The translations under genes were made by a program, and so were the position numbers. 64,000 nucleotides of DNA from UBA7672 sp044224605 (GTDB taxonomy: Bacteria > Pseudomonadota > Alphaproteobacteria > Caulobacterales > Hyphomonadaceae), in contig JBGAKC010000017.1 in the NCBI GenBank assembly GCA_044224605.1, positions 1 to 64,000 of the forward strand, in the 5' to 3' direction. The notes beneath the pieces were generated by a model. The model was given only the letters and a program-made list of their open reading frames with translations. It made no database searches and had not been told where the DNA came from. Numbering within the stretch: the first letter of the stretch is position 1; each line of letters starts with the position of its first letter. Shown here piece after piece: positions 23,784 through 33,336 of the stretch.

Positions 23784-25259
23784 TTAATCCTCGTAATTGT
23801 CGGCGATCAGCCGGTCGAGGATGCGCACGCCCCAGCCGGTCGCCCAGGTCGGCTCCAGCGGGTTATCATTGCCCGGCTTCCACGCTGTGCCGGCGATGTC
23901 GAGGTGCGCCCAGGCGCGGCCATCGTCGATGAAGCGCTGCAGGAACTGCGCGGCCGTGATCGAGCCGGCATTGCCCGCATTGCCGATGTTGCGCATGTCA
24001 GCGAATTCGCTGTCGATCTGCTTATCGTAGCCCGGTCCGAGCGGCAGGCGCCAAATCGGCTCGCCCTCGGCCTTGCCTGCGGCGGTGAGCTTGGCGACGA
24101 GATCGTCGCTGTTCGAGAACACGCCCGCATGTTCGTTGCCGAGCGAGATGATGATCGCGCCCGTCAGGGTGGCGAGGTCCACCATCGCCGTCGGATTGAA
24201 CTTCTTCTGCGCGTACCAGAGCACATCGCACAGCACGAGGCGGCCTTCGGCGTCGGTATTCTGGATCTCGATCGTTTTGCCGGCGGCCGAGCGCACAATG
24301 TCGCCGGGGCGTTGTGCGTTACCGTCGGGCATGTTCTCAACGAGGCCGACGAGGCCGACGACGTTCGCCTTCGCCTTGCGCTTGGCGATCGCCATCATCG
24401 CGCCGACGACGGCGGCCGAACCGCCCATATCGCCCTTCATGTCCTGCATGCCCGGTCCCGGCTTCAGCGAGATGCCGCCCGTATCGAACGTCACGCCCTT
24501 GCCGATAAACGCGACCGGCGCAGCTTTCTTGTCCTTGCCGCCCATCCATTTCAGCACGACGAGGCGCGAGCCGTGCACCGAGCCCTGGCCAACGCCGAGC
24601 AGCGAGCCCATGCCGAGCTTCGTCATCGCCGCAACATCGAGCACCTCGATCTCGAGGCCGAGCTCGGCGAGTTCCTGGACGCGATCAGCATAGCTTTCCG
24701 GGTGCAGCACGTTCGGCGGCTCGGAGACAAGATTGCGAGCCAGCTCGATGCCTTCCGCTTTTGCAGCCAGCGGCGCGTAGTCGGAGCGCGCGCCGGCAGC
24801 GCTGTCCGTCACGACAGATACGCTGGTCAGCGTCGGTTTCTTTTCACTCTTGAGGTTCGGCCGGTACTGGTCGAACCGGTAGGCCGCCAGACGGGCGCCG
24901 AAGGCGAGATTCGCAGCAACGCCCCGGTCAGCCGCGCCGACGATGGCGAGCGACTTCGCCCCGCCTGTCAGCAGGCGCTTCACCAGAGTTGCGGCAGCTT
25001 TCTGCCAGCCAAGCTCGTTCACAGCCGATTTCTTGCCGACGCCGACGACCAGGATCCGGGTCGCATCGGAGAAGTCTGGCGCCAGGATCTCGATCACCTG
25101 CCCAGCCCCGCCCTTGAACGGGCCGGCGGAAATCGCGCGGCGAATGGCGGTGTCGGACGCCTTGTCGAGGTCGGATGCGAACTCCACACCCTTGTCGCCC
25201 TCGTAGGCGAGGTAGGCGACGGCGTCGCCAGTGGGTTCCGCTGAAAACTTGATCTGCAT
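23784..25259 (-). CDS. pepA: Leucyl aminopeptidase (cytosol aminopeptidase)
   Basis: A 491-aa M17 metallo-aminopeptidase that removes N-terminal residues, with two Zn/Mn ions. The N-terminal macro-like domain is followed by the catalytic domain: AFIGKGVTFDTGGISLKPG carries the metal-binding lysine and aspartate, and IQNTDAEGRLVLCDVLWYA carries the signature NTDAEGRL. KGDMGGSAAVVG and the LTGA segment are also conserved. In some bacteria the PepA protein also binds DNA; nothing here speaks to that. It is divergent from lptF, a standard neighbourhood (pepA | lptF-lptG), with 123 bp between starts. Confidence 0.96.
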   Translation of the reverse strand: MQIKFSAEPTGDAVAYLAYEGDKGVEFASDLDKASDTAIRRAISAGPFKGGAGQVIEILAPDFSDATRILVVGVGKKSAVNELGWQKAAATLVKRLLTGGAKSLAIVGAADRGVAANLAFGARLAAYRFDQYRPNLKSEKKPTLTSVSVVTDSAAGARSDYAPLAAKAEGIELARNLVSEPPNVLHPESYADRVQELAELGLEIEVLDVAAMTKLGMGSLLGVGQGSVHGSRLVVLKWMGGKDKKAAPVAFIGKGVTFDTGGISLKPGPGMQDMKGDMGGSAAVVGAMMAIAKRKAKANVVGLVGLVENMPDGNAQRPGDIVRSAAGKTIEIQNTDAEGRLVLCDVLWYAQKKFNPTAMVDLATLTGAIIISLGNEHAGVFSNSDDLVAKLTAAGKAEGEPIWRLPLGPGYDKQIDSEFADMRNIGNAGNAGSITAAQFLQRFIDDGRAWAHLDIAGTAWKPGNDNPLEPTWATGWGVRILDRLIADNYED

Positions 25260-25382
25260 GGGGATAAACAGTCCTGACTATTGCCTACACATGGACATCG
25301 ACGTACGCCCCGGACACCGCTAGCACTGGGCTGGGCCTTGCGGCCCCGCGTCGCGCGACGTGCGCTGTCTTCGGGTTCGCTA

Positions 25383-26522
25383 ATGTCAGGGTTTCAGCGT
25401 TATCTCTTTCGGAACGTGTTGAGAACCCTGCTGGCGATCGTCGGCGGTCTTGCGCTTGTTGCCGTGCTGACGCAAGGCCTCAGTCAGGACCGGCTGGACC
25501 TGATCATCGAGAATCGCCAGTCGGTGCTGGTCTATCTGTGGGCCACCGTTCTGGCGACGCCCCAGATCATCTCCCTTCTCATGCCCATCGCACTCTTTAT
25601 CGCCACGGCGGCGGCCCTTAACGTCGCCCATCGCGAGAACGAGATCGTGGTCGCGCAAGCCTCTGGAATGTCGAACTGGCAGGTGGCCTCGCCCGTGCTG
25701 CGTCTCGCCACGCTGGCGGCCATCCTCCACCTTGGTCTCAACCTGTGGATACAGCCGTCCGCCTCCCGGGAACTCCGCCAGACCGTAACGGAAGCTTCCA
25801 CCGATCTTGCTTCGTCCCTCGTGCGCGAGGGGATGTTCATGTCCCATGGCGATGGCCTCACCACATTCGCGGGGAAGGTTGAAGGATCAGAGATCACCTT
25901 TCTCGTGGCGGACGACGGACGGAATCCGGCGAACGAAGCGACCTACATCGCCAAGACCGCCTTCATCTCCGAGATCGAAGGCAAGCCCGCGCTAATCCTT
26001 CAGAATGGCCAGCGCCAGACCCTCCGCAACAATGGAGCACTCGAGTCTTTCACCTTCCAGCAGTCGCCGCTGGAACTTGCCGCCTTCGTAAATGACCAGA
26101 AGGCAATTGTGCTCGAAGAGTCCGATCGCTACCTGCCCGAACTCTTCTATCCGGACCTCACGAATTACTATGACCATAAGAACGTCGACATGTTCCTTGC
26201 AGAAGGCCATGCGCGCATGGCGGCGCCGCTGCTGAACTTCGCGATGGCGATGCTGGCGCTCTATGCGGTGCTTGGCGGCGACTTCAACAGGCGTGGCTAT
26301 GCGCGGCGGATCGCTGTGGCGTCGGGCGCGGCGGTGATGCTGCGGCTGGCGGCATTCACGGCGACATCGGCGGCCAGCGACAATTCCCAGCTTAACATCG
26401 TTCAGTACGGACTGCCGATCTTCATCATTGCGCTGATCTCGTTCTTCTATTTCGCCGTACCGATCTTCAAGCGTCAGCGACTCCGCGCGCCGGCCGGCGC
26501 CGCCAGGCTGAAGGCGGCCTGA
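25383..26522 (+). CDS. lptF: LPS export ABC transporter permease LptF
   Basis: A 379-aa inner-membrane permease of the LptB2FG transporter, which extracts lipopolysaccharide from the inner membrane and passes it to LptC. It has N-terminal transmembrane helices (from MSGFQRYLFRNVLRTLLAIV), the large periplasmic beta-jellyroll (about 120-260) and three C-terminal helices. ATG 25383 aligns with other LptF starts; the in-frame ATG at 25281 would add 34 residues of arginine-rich sequence without a signal. lptG starts 2 nt after the stop. Adjacent divergent pepA is the usual context. Confidence 0.92.
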   Translation: MSGFQRYLFRNVLRTLLAIVGGLALVAVLTQGLSQDRLDLIIENRQSVLVYLWATVLATPQIISLLMPIALFIATAAALNVAHRENEIVVAQASGMSNWQVASPVLRLATLAAILHLGLNLWIQPSASRELRQTVTEASTDLASSLVREGMFMSHGDGLTTFAGKVEGSEITFLVADDGRNPANEATYIAKTAFISEIEGKPALILQNGQRQTLRNNGALESFTFQQSPLELAAFVNDQKAIVLEESDRYLPELFYPDLTNYYDHKNVDMFLAEGHARMAAPLLNFAMAMLALYAVLGGDFNRRGYARRIAVASGAAVMLRLAAFTATSAASDNSQLNIVQYGLPIFIIALISFFYFAVPIFKRQRLRAPAGAARLKAA

Positions 26523-26524
26523 GC

Positions 26525-27676
26525 ATGGTGATCGCGGGGCGCATCCAACGATACATCTTCCGGCAATGCTTGATGTCGCTCGGGCTGACGCTGGGGATCA
26601 TCTTGCTGGCGATCGTGCTGGTCGACGTTGTCGAACAGATGCGCACGATCGGCAGCCGCACGCAGATCGGCCTGCAAACCGCCTTCCAGCTGACGCTGAT
26701 GAAGACGCCTGGACTCATCATGGACACGCTGCCCTTCGCCATGCTGGTGGGCTCGATCCTCGCCTACTCGCAGCTGAACCGTCGCAGCGAAATTCCCGCC
26801 GTGCGCGCAGCTGGCGTATCGGCCTGGCGGTTCCTCGGACCTGTCATGGTGCTCGCTGGCCTCATGGGCATCCTGATGGTCACCGTGATCGACCCGCTGG
26901 CGACGCGCCTTAACGACAGCTTCAACAACGAACGCGCCCGCTTGCTCGGCGAGGCGCAGACCGAGATCGACGGCGTGTGGCTGAGCCAGGGCGACCTGCA
27001 AGCGGGTGGCGCGGGTGATGCCGGCCCGACCGCCGACGGCGACAATCCCAACGGCCAGGCCATCATCCATGCCCGCCACGTCGTCGGCCGCGGCCAGTCG
27101 CTGGAGAATGTGACCTTCTGGTATTTCCGGCCCGGCCCCGGCGGTACGTCTGACCGCGAGTTCACCCATCGCATCGACGCCGAACGCGCCCAGCTCACGC
27201 CCGGCTTCTGGCAGCTCACGGGCGTGGTCGAGAACCGCGTCGGCGGCGGCGTGAAGCGAGAACCGAACCTCGCCCTTCCGACCAATCTCAGCGGCGACAC
27301 GCTCCTGTCCCGCTTCGCCTCGGCCAAGACCATTCCATTCTGGGAGCTTCCCGGCTTTATCGACTCCGGCCGCGCCGCGGGCATGGAGGTAGACGCCTAC
27401 GTCCTCAAATTCCATTCCCTGCTGGCCATGCCCTTCTTCATGCTGGCGATGGCCCTTATCGGCGCGGTCGTCTGCCTGCGGCTGGCGCGATCGGGCGGCC
27501 TGTCGCGCCTCATCGGAGCGGGCGCACTGGCGGGTTTCGTGCTGTTCTTCGCAAACCGGCTGGCCGCGGGCATGTCGGCCTCCGGCGCGACGCCCCCGGA
27601 AGCAGCCGCCTGGTGCCCGCCCCTGTTCGCACTGTTTGCAGTCCTGACCCTTCTGGCCCACGCCGAAGACGGCTGA
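26525..27676 (+). CDS. lptG: LPS export ABC transporter permease LptG
   Basis: A 383-aa partner of LptF. The N-terminal segment MVIAGRIQRYIFRQCLMSLG leads into the first helices, followed by the conserved PGLIMDTLPFAMLVGSILAY, which contacts LptB. A periplasmic domain and C-terminal helices follow (MPFFMLAMALIGAVVCLRLA). A short glycine-rich insert (AGGAGDAGPTADGDNPNGQA, about 162-181) lies inside the periplasmic domain. It is translationally adjacent to lptF (TGAGCATG). lptD, surA, pdxA and rsmA follow on the same strand, so this is an outer-membrane assembly operon or superoperon. Confidence 0.92.
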   Translation: MVIAGRIQRYIFRQCLMSLGLTLGIILLAIVLVDVVEQMRTIGSRTQIGLQTAFQLTLMKTPGLIMDTLPFAMLVGSILAYSQLNRRSEIPAVRAAGVSAWRFLGPVMVLAGLMGILMVTVIDPLATRLNDSFNNERARLLGEAQTEIDGVWLSQGDLQAGGAGDAGPTADGDNPNGQAIIHARHVVGRGQSLENVTFWYFRPGPGGTSDREFTHRIDAERAQLTPGFWQLTGVVENRVGGGVKREPNLALPTNLSGDTLLSRFASAKTIPFWELPGFIDSGRAAGMEVDAYVLKFHSLLAMPFFMLAMALIGAVVCLRLARSGGLSRLIGAGALAGFVLFFANRLAAGMSASGATPPEAAAWCPPLFALFAVLTLLAHAEDG

Positions 27677-27868
27677 TCCGGCAACATTACCATCCAGGAA
27701 CCATCGGCTTTCCGAGGCGTAATGCGCCTGCGCGGCGTTTGCTGTTGCGCCGGCGCCGCGCTGCTCTAGGGACTGGCTGAAAACCGCTGACCGACTGGAC
27801 GCCCCCCCGGCCTTTGCGTATCGGTTCGGGGCTGGGAGTCGCTCGCAATCAGTCGCGAGGGGAGAGTG

Positions 27869-30094
27869 ATGGTGTTGCGGCTTACCTGCCTCGCGTCAGT
27901 CGCTGCTGTCGCCCTCACGACGGGCGGCGTCGCATATGCGCAGACGCCGCCACCGGCGCCTCCGACCCCCGCCACGCCCGCAACCACGCCCGAGGACGAA
28001 GACATCGTCCTGCAGGCCGACAGCTTCGAGGAAGATCGCAACACAGGCGTGGTCACGGCCTCCGGCAATGTTCAGGTCCGCGTCGGCGACCGCACGCTCC
28101 TGGCCGACCGCATAATCTACGACCGCAACAACGAGACCCTGCGCGCACAGGGCCACGTCCAGATTTCGGACGCGACCGGCCAGGTGGAATTCGCAGACGA
28201 GATCGAGGCCGACAAGGATTTCCGCAACGGCTTCGCCACTCGTTTCTCTGCCCGCCTGAGCCAGAACGGACTCCTCACCTCGTCTTCCGCCATCCGCACC
28301 GACGGCACAAAGAACGCCATGGAGCAGGTGGTCTACACCAACTGCCCGGTCTGCGAGGAGAAGGGCATCAACCCGACCTGGGCGCTCCGCGCCCGCCGTG
28401 CGGTGCTCGATCAGAACGACCAGATGATTTCCTACCAGGACGCCGTGCTCGAAGTTGCCGGCATACCTGTGCTCTACGTGCCGTGGTTTGCCCATCCCGA
28501 TCCGAATTCGGAACGCCGCTCAGGCCTGTTGACGCCGGAAGTCGGCATCGACGGAAAAATCGGCGTGTTCTACGAGCAGCCATATTATTTCGTCGTTTCG
28601 CCGTCCGAGGACGTGACGGTGGCCCCGATGATCTCGTCCGAAGTCAACCCGCTGATCAAGGTCAACTGGCGCAAGCGTTTCTTCTCCGGCTTCATCCAGG
28701 CCGACGGCAGCTTCACTCACGAACAGGACTTCAACTCCGACGGCGACAAGTTCGGCGACGACACCTGGCGCAGCCATCTCTATGCAAACGGCAAGTTCGC
28801 GATCAACAAGGACTGGAACTGGGGCTTCGGCATCGAGCGCCAGACGGACGACCTTTACGACCAGCGCTACGACATCGACGGCGAGGACGATCTGCGCGGC
28901 CTGATCGCCTCGCAACCGCGCCAGCTGCTGACCCAGGCCTATGTCACCGGACAGGAGCCAGACTTCTATTTCGAGGCCGGGACCTTCTTCTTCCAGGGCC
29001 TGCGGGCCGGTGACATTGACGCCAAAATCCCGAAAGTTGCGCCCTCGCTCTTCGTCGAGAAGGTTTTCGACTTCGGCCAGACCGGCGGCCAGCTCGCCGC
29101 GAATTTCAGCGCCGTAGGCTTGTTCCGGGATGAAATCGCGACGCTGCCGAACGGCCAGCTGACGCTCGACACGGCCCGCGCCACGGCCAGCGCCGACTGG
29201 CGCACGCAATACGTTGTCGGCCCGGGTTTCGTCGTTGAACCCTTCGCCACCGGCCGAGGCGACGTTTATCGCATCGATGACGGCAGCGCCTCAGGCGCCC
29301 GCGACGTCTCGCGCGTGCTTGGCGTGGCCGGGGCGCAGGTCAGCTACCCGCTGATCAGTCGCAACGAGGGCGTCGACATCATCGTCGAGCCGATTGCGAT
29401 GATCGCCTACGGCACGCCCGACGCGAACGACGACGGCATCCCCAACGAGGACTCGCTGGTTTTCGAGGCGGACGAGACCAACCTGTTCAAGCCCAACGCC
29501 GTCAGCAACTATGATCTCTGGGAAGGCGGCGCCCGCGCCTCGGTCGGCATCAGCGCCACGGCTCTGATCGGCAAGGACATCGAACTCTCCACTCTCGTCG
29601 GAAAGCGCTGGCGGGAAGACGCCGATCCGGCCTTCAACGATCTCTCGAACCTCGCCGGCGAGGAATCCGATTACGTCGCTTCTGTCCGCGCCGACTTCGG
29701 CAAGATCGTCGACGTCGGCGCCCGTTTCCGGGTCGACGAGAATTTCGAGGTCAAACGGATGGACGTCGACGCCCGCGCCAATTTCTGGCGACTGAGCGGC
29801 GCGGCGCGCTATTTCAAGGTTGCCGAAAACGCCGCGGGCGTGGAGGACGAGGGCCTTGCCCTGAACGGCCAGTTCAAGGTCGATGATCGCTGGGCAGCCG
29901 TTATTCAGCAGACCCGGAACATCACCCAGAAACAGGACATCCGCCTGTCGCTGGGCGTTAAATACCAGGATGACTGCTCGTTCTTCATGATCGCCTATGA
30001 GCGCTCCGGCGGCCGCGACCGCACGCTGGGCCCGTCCGATTCGATACGGTTTACCTTCGCCCTCACCGGACTGGGCGGCGGAGACACGGATTAA
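27869..30094 (+). CDS. lptD: LPS-assembly outer-membrane protein LptD
   Basis: About 741 aa. The signal peptide (LRLTCLASVAAVALTTGGVA, cleavage near AYA-Q) is followed by a Pro/Ala/Thr linker and an OstA/LptA-like N-terminal jellyroll (EDIVLQADSFEEDRNTGVV, VQVRVGDRTLLADRIIYDR). A large C-terminal beta-barrel follows, with the characteristic PVLYVPWFAHPDPNSERRSG block. Two closely spaced cysteines (NCPVCEEKG) near residue 160 could take part in disulfide formation. LptD inserts LPS into the outer leaflet. ATG 27869 is favoured over the overlapping GTG 27866 because of spacing from the GAGGGGAG ribosome binding site. Confidence 0.93.
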   Translation: MVLRLTCLASVAAVALTTGGVAYAQTPPPAPPTPATPATTPEDEDIVLQADSFEEDRNTGVVTASGNVQVRVGDRTLLADRIIYDRNNETLRAQGHVQISDATGQVEFADEIEADKDFRNGFATRFSARLSQNGLLTSSSAIRTDGTKNAMEQVVYTNCPVCEEKGINPTWALRARRAVLDQNDQMISYQDAVLEVAGIPVLYVPWFAHPDPNSERRSGLLTPEVGIDGKIGVFYEQPYYFVVSPSEDVTVAPMISSEVNPLIKVNWRKRFFSGFIQADGSFTHEQDFNSDGDKFGDDTWRSHLYANGKFAINKDWNWGFGIERQTDDLYDQRYDIDGEDDLRGLIASQPRQLLTQAYVTGQEPDFYFEAGTFFFQGLRAGDIDAKIPKVAPSLFVEKVFDFGQTGGQLAANFSAVGLFRDEIATLPNGQLTLDTARATASADWRTQYVVGPGFVVEPFATGRGDVYRIDDGSASGARDVSRVLGVAGAQVSYPLISRNEGVDIIVEPIAMIAYGTPDANDDGIPNEDSLVFEADETNLFKPNAVSNYDLWEGGARASVGISATALIGKDIELSTLVGKRWREDADPAFNDLSNLAGEESDYVASVRADFGKIVDVGARFRVDENFEVKRMDVDARANFWRLSGAARYFKVAENAAGVEDEGLALNGQFKVDDRWAAVIQQTRNITQKQDIRLSLGVKYQDDCSFFMIAYERSGGRDRTLGPSDSIRFTFALTGLGGGDTD

Positions 30095-30229
30095 CCGCCA
30101 TTTTTGCTCCTGCGGGGCGAATTGCCCCGGCTGCGCCGGATGTCTCGCGTTTGGCGGCGGCAGCCGGTATATCCGCCATGTTTTCGCCTTTCACCGACCC
30201 CAGGGTTGGAGGGGCTATAGGGTGTCCTT

Positions 30230-31495
30230 ATGAAACGTATTCTCGCGATCTCACTGGCCGCCATGGCTGTTTCTGCAGGGCTTGCCGCGCTGGCCCAGCA
30301 ATCGCCGCAGCAGGTTTCAGCACGCACGATCGACGGCGTGGTGGCGACCGTGAACGATCAGGTCATCTCGCAATCCGACGTGCGCAGCCGGATGCGCTGG
30401 ATGCTCCTGCGCTTCCAGGAGCAACCCGACGAACAGATCATGAAGCAGATCCAGGATCAGGCTATCGAGGACCTGATCGACGAGAAGATTCAGCTCCAGC
30501 AGTTCTACAAGCTGGTGAAGGACGAGAAGATCAAGCCGGAAGAGATCGATGAGAGCATCTCGGACCTCGCCCGCCAGTACAAGATGACTAAAGACCAGTT
30601 CATTGGCGCCGTGACGCAGGCGGGCATCCCGATCCAGTCGCTGCGCGACATGGAAGAAGCCAAGATCGCCTGGGGCGCCCTGATCCGCGGCCGCTACTAC
30701 AAGAACGTGCGCGTCTCGGAGCTTCGCATCGACGATATGCTCCACCGTATCCAGAACAGCCTCAACAAACCACAATATCACCTCGCGGAGATCTTCCTCT
30801 ACGCACCCGACCAGGCCTCGCGGAACAACGCCCGCACGCGCGCCGAGGCGATCATCAAGAACGTGAATCAGGGCGCCGACTTCACAGCTCTCGCCCAGCA
30901 GTTCTCGGCCGCTCCGTCTGCCTCGGCCGGCGGCGATCTCAACTGGCTTTCCCCTGGCGACATGCGCCCCGAGATCGAGGAAGCCGTCGCCAAGGCTGAC
31001 AAGGTCCCGACGATCCTGCCGCCGATCGACAGCGAGGGCGGCATTTACATCATTGCTCTCACCGGTAAGCGCGAGCCGACCGACCCGAGCAAATCCATAA
31101 TCTTCAACCTTGAGCAGGTCATCGCCCGCGGCGAAGGCGCCTCCGGTAAACTAGAGGCGCTGAAGGCCAAGGCGTCTAAGTGCGCAGACATCAACAAGGC
31201 GCTTGAAGGCGTCGACGGCGTCACGCACACCCCGATGAAGGATGTCGGCCTGATGCAGATCTCGCCGGTCTACCGCACGCCGCTCGAAACACTCGAAGCC
31301 GACCAGTCAACCGGAATTCTCGATGTGTCGGACGGCGCGAAGATGATGTTCTTCGTTTGCGAGAAGAGGTCGGGCGATCCTGACCTTCCTTCGCGCGACG
31401 AGATCAAGGACCGGCTGTTCAACCAGGAGCTCTCCTTGGTCGCCGAACGCTATCTGCGCGATCTCAAGCGCGAGGCCACGATCGTCCGGCGCTAG
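30230..31495 (+). CDS. surA: Periplasmic chaperone/peptidyl-prolyl isomerase SurA
   Basis: A 421-aa periplasmic chaperone for outer-membrane beta-barrels. It has a Sec signal (MKRILAISLAAMAVSAGLAA, cleavage after ALA) and the SurA N-terminal domain (IDGVVATVNDQVISQSDVRSRM, with EDLIDEKIQLQQ). One parvulin-like region follows (about 175-275; YHLAEIFLYAP, QQFSAAPSASAGGDLNWLSPGDM), and a C-terminal helix is also present. The second parvulin copy appears degenerate, as in several alphaproteobacterial SurA proteins. It follows lptD by about 135 bp and precedes pdxA by 3 bp. Confidence 0.9.
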   Translation: MKRILAISLAAMAVSAGLAALAQQSPQQVSARTIDGVVATVNDQVISQSDVRSRMRWMLLRFQEQPDEQIMKQIQDQAIEDLIDEKIQLQQFYKLVKDEKIKPEEIDESISDLARQYKMTKDQFIGAVTQAGIPIQSLRDMEEAKIAWGALIRGRYYKNVRVSELRIDDMLHRIQNSLNKPQYHLAEIFLYAPDQASRNNARTRAEAIIKNVNQGADFTALAQQFSAAPSASAGGDLNWLSPGDMRPEIEEAVAKADKVPTILPPIDSEGGIYIIALTGKREPTDPSKSIIFNLEQVIARGEGASGKLEALKAKASKCADINKALEGVDGVTHTPMKDVGLMQISPVYRTPLETLEADQSTGILDVSDGAKMMFFVCEKRSGDPDLPSRDEIKDRLFNQELSLVAERYLRDLKREATIVRR

Positions 31496-31498
31496 GCC

Positions 31499-32524
31499 AT
31501 GGCGGCGTCTGATCTTCCGCTAGTCATGACGATGGGCGACCCCGCCGGGGTCGGCCCTGTCATCGCGTGGAAAGCCTGGCTCGCGCGCAAGCCCGGTCAG
31601 CGGCCGTTCTTTCTCATCGCAACGCGCGACGCCGTCGAGCAGGGGCTGCAAGCCCTGTCGCGTGACGCCCCCGCAGGCAAGGCGGCCTTCATCGAAGATC
31701 CGTCCGAGGCCGTCGCTGCCTTCCCGGACGCGTTTCCCGTTCTTGAAATCCCCGGCGCCGGCGCCCGTTCAGGCAAGCCGGATCCCTCCAACGCGCCAGC
31801 GATCATCGAGTCGATCCGGCTCGCCGTCGAACACACGCGCGCCGGCAAGGCGGCCGCCGTAGTCACCAATCCGATCGCCAAGGCGCTGCTCTATCGCGCG
31901 GGCTTCAAGCATCCGGGGCATACCGAATACCTCGCCGAGCTCGCCGCCGTGAAAGGAAAGGCGCCGCGCGCGGTGATGATGCTCGTGGGCGGCGGCCTGC
32001 GCGTGGCGCTAGTCACGATCCACCAGCCGCTGGCGAAAGTGGTCAAGTCGCTCTCGACCAACCTGATCGCGGAAGTCGGCGTCATTGTACATAACGACCT
32101 CGTCCACGCCTTTGGCATGAAGGCTCCGCGCATCGGCCTTTGCGGCGTCAACCCGCACGCGGGCGAGGATGGCGAGATCGGCCGGGAGGAAATCGAAATC
32201 ATCAACCCGGCCGCCGTAAAGCTGCGCGCCAAGGGCATCAATATCAGCGATGCACGCCCCGGCGACACGGTGTTCCACGAGGCTCGCGCCGGCCGTTTCG
32301 ACGCGGTCATCGCGATGTATCACGATCAGGGTCTGATCCCCGTGAAGACGCTGGACATGTGGGGCGGCGTCAATGTCACGCTCGGCCTGCCCTTCATCCG
32401 CACATCGCCCGACCACGGCGTCGCCTACGACATCGCCGCCTCGGGCGAAGCGAAACCCGAAAGCCTGATCGCTGCCCTCGCCCTCGCCGACCAGATGGCG
32501 CGCGACCGCGACGTCGCGCAATGA
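31499..32524 (+). CDS. pdxA: 4-Hydroxythreonine-4-phosphate dehydrogenase
   Basis: A 341-aa NAD-dependent enzyme of pyridoxal-phosphate synthesis (DXP-dependent branch), oxidising 4-phosphohydroxy-L-threonine. It starts MAASDLPLVMTMGDPAGVGP, with the conserved GDPAGVGP motif. The metal-binding histidines are visible in the GHTEYLAELA block and in YHDQGLIPVKTL. PFIRTSPDHGVAYDIA is the other signature. It sits between surA (3 bp) and rsmA (ATGA overlap), the classic surA-pdxA-ksgA gene order known from E. coli and many Proteobacteria. Confidence 0.96.
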   Translation: MAASDLPLVMTMGDPAGVGPVIAWKAWLARKPGQRPFFLIATRDAVEQGLQALSRDAPAGKAAFIEDPSEAVAAFPDAFPVLEIPGAGARSGKPDPSNAPAIIESIRLAVEHTRAGKAAAVVTNPIAKALLYRAGFKHPGHTEYLAELAAVKGKAPRAVMMLVGGGLRVALVTIHQPLAKVVKSLSTNLIAEVGVIVHNDLVHAFGMKAPRIGLCGVNPHAGEDGEIGREEIEIINPAAVKLRAKGINISDARPGDTVFHEARAGRFDAVIAMYHDQGLIPVKTLDMWGGVNVTLGLPFIRTSPDHGVAYDIAASGEAKPESLIAALALADQMARDRDVAQ

Positions 32525-33336
32525 GCACGCCGCTTACGCCCGGCGCGGCGAAGAAATCCCTCGGCCAGCACTTTCTGTTCGATCCCTCGGTGCTCCGGCG
32601 TGTCGCCACCGCCGGCGGCAGCCTCGAAGGCAAGACCGTCATCGAAGTCGGCCCCGGCCCCGGCGGCCTCACCCGCGCACTGCTGGAATCCGGCGCTGCA
32701 AAACTCATCGCTATCGAACTCGACGACCGCTTTGCCGAAGGCCTGCTCGCCTGGCCGGAGGCCCGCGCAGGTCGCCTCCACGTCCACAAGGGCGACGCCC
32801 GCGCCGCCGACATGGAAGCGCTGGTTGCAAACGCGGGCGGCACGCTTCCTGCGACGATCGTCGCCAACCTGCCCTACAATGTCGGCACGCCCCTGCTGGT
32901 CAACTGGCTGAAGTCGGGAAGCTGGCGCGGCAGGATGGTGCTGATGTTCCAGAAGGAAGTCGCCCTCCGTATCTGCGCCGCGCCGGACGAAGACCATTAC
33001 GGCCGCCTCGCCGTCCTCGCCCAGGCCGTCACCCGCCCCCGCATCGCGATCACGCTCCCGCCTGGCGCTTTCCGCCCCCCGCCCAAGGTCGACAGCGCCG
33101 TCGTCGTCCTCGACCCGCTCCCAGCGGATCATGCCTTTGCCAATCTCGACGCGCTTGAAGTCGTCGCCGCCGCCGCCTTCGGCCGGCGCCGCAAGATGCT
33201 GAGGGCTGCACTGAAGTCGCTGAACGGCGGTGTGGAAGCCCTGGAAGCCTCGGGCATCGATCCAACCCGCCGCGCCGAGACGCTAACCCAAGCCGAGTTC
33301 CGGAAGCTGGCGACGGCCTGGCGCGCGGCGCGTTAG
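32521..33336 (+). CDS. rsmA: 16S rRNA dimethyladenosine transferase RsmA
   Basis: A 271-aa methyltransferase that dimethylates two adjacent adenosines in the 3'-terminal hairpin of 16S rRNA. The N-terminus KKSLGQHFLFDPSVLRRV is typical. The SAM-binding motif is VIEVGPGPGGLT, and the catalytic NLPYNV (N-x-P-Y) is in the middle. The C-terminal helical region (FGRRRKMLRAALKSL) binds RNA. It overlaps pdxA by ATGA and converges with gmk with a 4-bp overlap of stops, so no terminator lies between them. Confidence 0.95.
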   Translation: MSTPLTPGAAKKSLGQHFLFDPSVLRRVATAGGSLEGKTVIEVGPGPGGLTRALLESGAAKLIAIELDDRFAEGLLAWPEARAGRLHVHKGDARAADMEALVANAGGTLPATIVANLPYNVGTPLLVNWLKSGSWRGRMVLMFQKEVALRICAAPDEDHYGRLAVLAQAVTRPRIAITLPPGAFRPPPKVDSAVVVLDPLPADHAFANLDALEVVAAAAFGRRRKMLRAALKSLNGGVEALEASGIDPTRRAETLTQAEFRKLATAWRAAR